This document shows positions 60,358-64,000 of a stretch of DNA of 64,000 bases, piece after piece. Origin of the DNA: Collimonas sp. OK242 (GTDB lineage Bacteria; Pseudomonadota; Gammaproteobacteria; Burkholderiales; Burkholderiaceae_D); contig NZ_FNOR01000008.1 of NCBI RefSeq assembly GCF_900107095.1, forward strand, positions 49,053-113,052. The letters run 5' to 3'. A program made the position numbers and the translations under genes. The notes beneath the pieces were generated by a model. That model did not search any database. It was not told where the DNA came from and saw only the letters and a program-made list of their open reading frames with translations. Position 1 is the stretch's first letter, and each line of letters opens with the position of its first letter.

Positions 60358-61098
60358 ATGGAAGTAAGTCCGTACGGATTGGAAGCGCTCTGGGGCCAGG
60401 GCGACTTCGTCATCAAAAGCGTCGCCGTACTGCTGGTGGCGATGTCGATCGCATCCTGGTATGTGATCCTGACCAAGGCTTTGCAAATCCTGCGCTTCCA
60501 ACGTGCCGCCCATGCAGCAGGCCATCGCTTCTGGGATACCACCAGCTTGCCGGAAGGAATTGCCACGCTGGGTACGGAAAACCCGTTTGCCGAAGTGGCT
60601 CAGGCCGGCGTCTCCTCGATGCGCCATCACGCCGCCCACAAAGGACATTTGCACGACCAGCTGTCGGTTAGCGACTGGGTCACCCTGTCATTGCGCCAGG
60701 CGATTGACGAAGTCTCGGGCAAATTGCAGGCTGGCATGGCGGTACTGGCGTCAGTCGGCTCCACCGCGCCTTTTGTCGGCTTGTTCGGCACGGTCTGGGG
60801 CATTTATCATGCGCTGGTATCGATCGGCACTTCCGGCCAGGCCAGTATCGACAAGGTCGCCGGACCCGTCGGCGAAGCGCTGATCATGACCGCGCTCGGC
60901 CTGGCCGTGGCGATCCCGGCTACCTTCGGCTATAACGCGCTGGTGCGCGGCAATAAGACCATCATCGCCAAGCTGAATAAATTCGGCTTTGACCTGCATG
61001 CGCTATTTGTTACCGGTTCCCGCTCAAGTAATACCGAATCAGACCATCCAAACGGTTCGAACAACGGCGCCAGACTGGTCGCTGTGAAAGGTGCATGA
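60358..61098 (+). CDS. exbB: Biopolymer transport protein ExbB
   Basis: A 246-residue three-helix membrane protein of the TonB motor. Hallmarks: FVIKSVAVLLVAMSIASWYV, GSTAPFVGLFGTVWGIYHAL and GEALIMTALGLAVAIPATFGYN. AAGGGGA lies before the ATG at 60358. Overlaps exbD by four bases. Confidence 0.97.
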   Translation: MEVSPYGLEALWGQGDFVIKSVAVLLVAMSIASWYVILTKALQILRFQRAAHAAGHRFWDTTSLPEGIATLGTENPFAEVAQAGVSSMRHHAAHKGHLHDQLSVSDWVTLSLRQAIDEVSGKLQAGMAVLASVGSTAPFVGLFGTVWGIYHALVSIGTSGQASIDKVAGPVGEALIMTALGLAVAIPATFGYNALVRGNKTIIAKLNKFGFDLHALFVTGSRSSNTESDHPNGSNNGARLVAVKGA

Positions 61099-61514
61099 TG
61101 GGCATGGGTTCCTTGTCCGATTCGGACGACGATTTCAATCCGGAGATCAACACCACGCCGCTGGTCGACGTGATGCTGGTGCTGCTGATCATCTTCATCA
61201 TGACCATCCCGGTGATGAATCACGCGGTGAAGATCGATTTACCGCGTGCCGCCAACCAGCCAGACCAGAGCAAGCCGGAAAACATCAATCTGTCTATCGA
61301 TGCCGACGGCAAGCTGTTCTGGAATGAAGAAGCAATCGATCGTAACGAACTGGATCGGCGGATTGCCGTTGCGGCTCAAAAGCAGCCGCAGCCTGAACTG
61401 CATTTGCGCGCAGCGCGCACCGTGCAATATGAAAAAGTGGCCCAGGTAATGGCCGCGGCGCAATCAGTAGGACTCGGGAAAATCGGCTTCGTTACCGATC
61501 CCGACGCCAAGTAA
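61095..61514 (+). CDS. exbD: Biopolymer transport protein ExbD
   Basis: A 139-residue protein with one N-terminal helix. The proton-carrying Asp is D25 in INTTPLVDVMLVLLIIF. The periplasmic domain ends VGLGKIGFVTDPDAK. Two ATGs (61095 and 61098) are possible starts. Completes the tonB-exbB-exbD set. Confidence 0.97.
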   Translation: MMGMGSLSDSDDDFNPEINTTPLVDVMLVLLIIFIMTIPVMNHAVKIDLPRAANQPDQSKPENINLSIDADGKLFWNEEAIDRNELDRRIAVAAQKQPQPELHLRAARTVQYEKVAQVMAAAQSVGLGKIGFVTDPDAK

Positions 61515-61728
61515 GCAGGTCCGGGCTGCCCCTTGATGCACAAATCACAATGAAAATGATTCGCGCTATCTGATGATGAAAAAGCATATGGCATGCGCTA
61601 TCATGGCTGCGATTTCGGTTGATTGCCGCTTAAACGGCATGCCGATCACGTGAGAAGCCAGCATGAAGTCTAGCAATCCCCCGATTTCATCGCTGCTTGC
61701 TCCGCATCCCTAATATAGCGAGGTTCCC

Positions 61729-62199
61729 ATGCAAGGCGAAAAACACATCATCACGCTGCTCAACGCGCAGCTAACCAATGAGCTGACGGCGATTAATCAG
61801 TATTTCCTGCATGCCCGCATGTACAAGCACTGGGGCCTGGAAAAGCTCGGCAAGAAGGAATACGAAGAATCGATCGGCGAAATGAAGCACGCTGACAAAC
61901 TGATCGACCGCATCCTGATGCTGAACGGCCTGCCAAACCTGCAGGCATTGCACAAGCTGATGATCGGTGAATCGACGCCGGAGATGCTGCAGTGCGACCT
62001 GAAGCTGGAGCAAGGTGCGCAAAAGACCGTCAAGGAAGGCATCGCTGCCTGCGAAAAAGCCGGTGATTATGTATCGCGCGAACTCTTCGTGGAAATCCTC
62101 GAAGATACCGAAGAACATATCGACTGGCTGGAAACCCAGCTCGACCTGATCGACAAAGTCGGGCTGCAGAACTATCTGCAAAGCCAGATGGATGCTTAA
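61729..62199 (+). CDS. bfr: Bacterioferritin
   Basis: A 156-residue heme-containing iron-storage protein that assembles into 24-mers. Heme ligand M52 and ferroxidase ligands E18, E51, H54, E94 and H130 are present. Compared with my recollection of E. coli Bfr, position 127 is Thr (EDTEEHIDW) rather than Glu, although Glu128/Glu129 are next to it. It is 214 bases after exbD, so it may have its own promoter. A strong terminator follows. Confidence 0.95.
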   Translation: MQGEKHIITLLNAQLTNELTAINQYFLHARMYKHWGLEKLGKKEYEESIGEMKHADKLIDRILMLNGLPNLQALHKLMIGESTPEMLQCDLKLEQGAQKTVKEGIAACEKAGDYVSRELFVEILEDTEEHIDWLETQLDLIDKVGLQNYLQSQMDA

Positions 62200-62225
62200 C
62201 TGACGTCGACACCAGATCCAGACTC

Positions 62226-62263
62226 GCGGCTTCCGACCTATCGTCGGGAGCCGTTTTTCTTTG
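62226..62263 (+). terminator. Rho-independent terminator after bfr
   Basis: Arms CGGCTTCCGAC/GTCGGGAGCCG around a four-base loop, followed by TTTTTCTTT, 27 bases after the bfr stop. Confidence 0.9.
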
Positions 62264-62271
62264 TGCCTCGC

Positions 62272-62619
62272 TTACGGGACCAAAGCCAGCAAACTGCGGG
62301 TGACAGCATCTGCCGTCAATGACGCGCCATGCGCCTCGACGATTTTCCGCTTATTGGTATGGCCGTGGGTGATCACAATCCTGCTGCGCGGCACATCCAG
62401 TAGTTCAGCCAGATAGCGTATCAACGCTTCATTTGCCTTACCCTCGATGGGTTGCGCTTGCAAACGCACTTTGAGTACGTCCTCCAAGGGGCCGATGATC
62501 TGGCTTTTCTTGGCATTGGGCGTTACCTGCAGCGCCAGCCTGACGCCGCCGGCAATATCGGCGCACCATGCATGCAATCTGGGGCCCGGCCCGGACGCTG
62601 CACCCGTCTTGTGGCTCAT
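62272..62619 (-). CDS. DUF167 (YggU-like) protein
   Basis: A 115-residue small protein with the family pattern LALQVTPNAKKSQIIG, LKVRLQAQPIEGKANEAL and RSRIVITHGHTNKRKIV. Function unknown. It follows the yggT-like gene by seven bases, a pairing common in proteobacteria. Confidence 0.92.
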   Translation of the reverse strand: MSHKTGAASGPGPRLHAWCADIAGGVRLALQVTPNAKKSQIIGPLEDVLKVRLQAQPIEGKANEALIRYLAELLDVPRSRIVITHGHTNKRKIVEAHGASLTADAVTRSLLALVP

Positions 62620-62626
62620 TGGCGGC

Positions 62627-63169
62627 TCACGTCAGTGACATGATCAGATAAATCACCAGTTGGTGCACTACTCTCAGCAGTATCAACGCTGCCAGCGGCG
62701 ACAGATCGATATTGCCAATCAGCGGGATAATCCTGCGCAAAGGCCGTAACAGCGGCTCATTCAGCGCCCGTACGAAGGGCGCCAGGGGTGCGTGCGGATT
62801 CACCCAGCTGAAGATCGCTTCAATAATCAATAGCGCAATCAGCCCATAAAATACCCACTGGAAAAACAGCAACGCCGACAGGCTGAAAATCAATGTGGCA
62901 TTCAATGCCGACCTGACGCCAAGCTCCAGCAAGATGCAGATCACGGCCACCAGGAGCGCGCCTATCAGGCTGGCCCAGTCATAGCCGCCAAGCCCGGGCA
63001 ACAAGCGCCGCATCGGACGCACAGCCCAGTCAGACAAGGTAAAAATGAACTGGGCCAGCTGTTGCGGAGGCCGCACCCGCACCGCCTGGATCCAGAATCG
63101 CAGCAACAGTACCCCGCCCAGGACGCTGGCGATAGTTTCGATAATCAAGGTGAAAATATTCTGCAGCAC
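62627..63169 (-). CDS. YggT family membrane protein
   Basis: A 180-residue protein with two YGGT repeats, each with two helices and a PLLRPLRR-like motif (RPMRRLLPGLGGYDWASLIG and EPLLRPLRRIIPLIGNIDLSP). The family start is a GTG at 63169 (reads MLQNIFTLI) with AAGGAAAA before it; an ATG 23 codons earlier lacks similarity. Members have been linked to osmotic stress and cell division in other bacteria, but the role is unsettled. Confidence 0.88.
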   Translation of the reverse strand: MLQNIFTLIIETIASVLGGVLLLRFWIQAVRVRPPQQLAQFIFTLSDWAVRPMRRLLPGLGGYDWASLIGALLVAVICILLELGVRSALNATLIFSLSALLFFQWVFYGLIALLIIEAIFSWVNPHAPLAPFVRALNEPLLRPLRRIIPLIGNIDLSPLAALILLRVVHQLVIYLIMSLT

Positions 63170-63493
63170 GACGTGTTTTCCTTTCCAGATGAAGCAATGA
63201 CTCAGGCTTGCGCACATCAACGCATGACGGTTCATCACGCCAATATACTGATAACTTACCCGAATTCGGGCGCAAGATGTAATTCGGAGACGTGGGCGAA
63301 TGCCACGGATTCAGGAAAAGAACGAGTTTACCAGCTGGCTATCGTAGCAGCTATTGCGACTTGGCTGCGCAAGTTGACGAACCTGCTCACGCTCCACTCA
63401 GATCGCGTATCCGCAAATAAAAACCCGCTGGACAGCGCCAGGCTGTACAGCGGGTGATACCTGAATTCAATCAGGTAAGCTGACAAACGCTAA
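63170..63493. other. Intergenic region with terminator
   Basis: About 320 bases between yggT and the H1-like gene. It contains the perfect 12-base palindrome CCCGAATTCGGG (63259-63270) and the terminator of the H1-like gene; no credible gene is seen. Confidence 0.5.
63415..63454 (-). terminator. Rho-independent terminator after the H1-like gene
   Basis: On the minus strand arms CCCGCTGTACAGC/GCTGTCCAGCGGG (one mismatch) precede TTTTTATTT, 40 bases after the stop codon. Confidence 0.88.
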
Positions 63494-64000
63494 TTACGGA
63501 CGTGTGCCAGTTGGGAACGGCCAAGCTGCTGCCGGGTTGAGCACAGTCTTTACTGCGGGCTCAGCTGCAGGTTTTGCCACTGGTTTCTTGGCTGCAGGTT
63601 TCGCTGCGGCCTTTTTAACAGCTGGCTTAGCTGCTGCAGGTTTAGCGGCAGGTTTAGCTGCTGCCTTAGCTACCGGCTTTTTTGCTGCTGGCTTAGCCGC
63701 GACTTTCTTGACTGCCGGCTTTTTTGCCGCTGGTTTAGCTGCTGCTTTCGCTACCGGTTTCTTAGCCGCAGGTTTAGCTGCTGCTTTGGCTACCGGTTTT
63801 TTCGCTGCAGGTTTAGCTGCTGCTTTCTTAGCTACTGGCTTCTTAGCTGCTGGTTTAGCTGCTGCTTTCTTAGCTACCGGCTTTTTGGCCGCTACAGCTT
63901 TCTTGGCAACTGGCTTCTTAGCTGCTGCCGGTTTTGCTGCTGCTTTCTTAGCTACCGGTTTTTTAGCCGCTACAGCTTTCTTAGCAACTGGCTTCTTAGC
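63494..64000 (-). CDS. Histone H1-like Lys/Ala/Pro-rich DNA-binding protein, 5' end cut by window
   Basis: The visible 168 C-terminal residues are built of tandem AAKKPVAKKAAAKPA-type repeats of variable unit length, strongly positively charged. They end in a non-repetitive tail AVKTVLNPAAAWPFPTGTRP. This composition matches eukaryotic H1-tail-like nucleoid proteins of beta- and gammaproteobacteria (BpH1/HctB/AlgP types). It is expected to bind DNA without sequence preference and help compact the chromosome. The N-terminus lies beyond the window. Repeat number probably varies between strains because of slippage. Confidence 0.85.
   Translation of the reverse strand, partial: AKKPVAKKAVAAKKPVAKKAAAKPAAAKKPVAKKAVAAKKPVAKKAAAKPAAKKPVAKKAAAKPAAKKPVAKAAAKPAAKKPVAKAAAKPAAKKPAVKKVAAKPAAKKPVAKAAAKPAAKPAAAKPAVKKAAAKPAAKKPVAKPAAEPAVKTVLNPAAAWPFPTGTRP

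Noticed and set aside
63494..64000. Regular repeats resembling a CRISPR array
   Set aside because: Units are contiguous, of variable length, without spacers, and translate in one frame into Lys/Ala/Pro repeats.

Overview
The window looks like chromosomal DNA of a GC-rich betaproteobacterium of the order Burkholderiales, most likely Oxalobacteraceae (Collimonas/Herbaspirillum/Janthinobacterium type). This is inferred from gene content and order: leuS-lptE-holA-proA, fur/bamE divergence, hemP-bfd-tonB-exbB-exbD-bfr, a TctDE-like two-component pair, an intracellular PHB depolymerase and a Lys/Ala/Pro-rich histone H1-like protein. No database search was possible. Most of the window is densely packed housekeeping sequence. 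No rRNA, tRNA or CRISPR array was recognised.

Layout. 1-2.5 kb: trpS (cut by the window start), a Tim44-domain membrane protein and a small secreted protein. 2.6-7.3 kb: response regulator, sensor kinase, then the two-subunit sodium/solute symporter they probably control. 7.3-9.3 kb: secreted S9 peptidase. 9.4-13.5 kb: an accessory, AT-richer island on the minus strand with a C39 cysteine peptidase, small membrane proteins, two Sec-exported precursors carrying a textbook double-glycine leader, and an outer-membrane beta-barrel, all interspersed with duplicated gene remnants and a scrap of an IS66 transposase. 13.7-27.9 kb: two separate ATP-grasp / alpha-E / transglutaminase systems, one with a DUF2126 protein and one with the proteasome-like Anbu peptidase, flanking phaZ, a GST and a cupin protein.

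28-32.9 kb: a tight minus-strand operon hda-HAD-pcnB-folK-dNK-panB. 33-36.3 kb: AI-2E family permease, purM, carbonic anhydrase. 36.4-41.1 kb: a chalcone-isomerase-like secreted protein, then grpE-dnaK-dnaJ with visible sigma-32 promoters before grpE and dnaK. 41.3-47.6 kb: a 30-residue membrane peptide, hemH, recN, nadK, a HAD hydrolase, hrcA and a TfoX-like protein. 47.6-58.3 kb: fur, bamE, dapB, leuS, lptE, holA, proA, hemJ, a DsbA-like isomerase and an rRNA methyltransferase. 58.5-62.3 kb: a Fur-box-preceded iron/heme operon ending in bacterioferritin. The window ends with DUF167 and YggT proteins and the repetitive tail of an H1-like protein.

The best candidate for an undescribed system is the 9.4-13.5 kb island. 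Its two precursors have a Sec signal peptide and then, about 25 residues later, a class II bacteriocin-type leader (L-S-x-x-E-M-x-x-T-x-G-G/A). Each ends in the same Cys-containing motif and each is followed by a small hydrophobic protein that could confer immunity. The encoded C39 peptidase has no ABC transporter attached and is itself predicted to be exported. This suggests maturation in the periplasm and release through the co-encoded beta-barrel: a Sec-dependent bacteriocin-like, or alternatively amyloid-like, secretion system.
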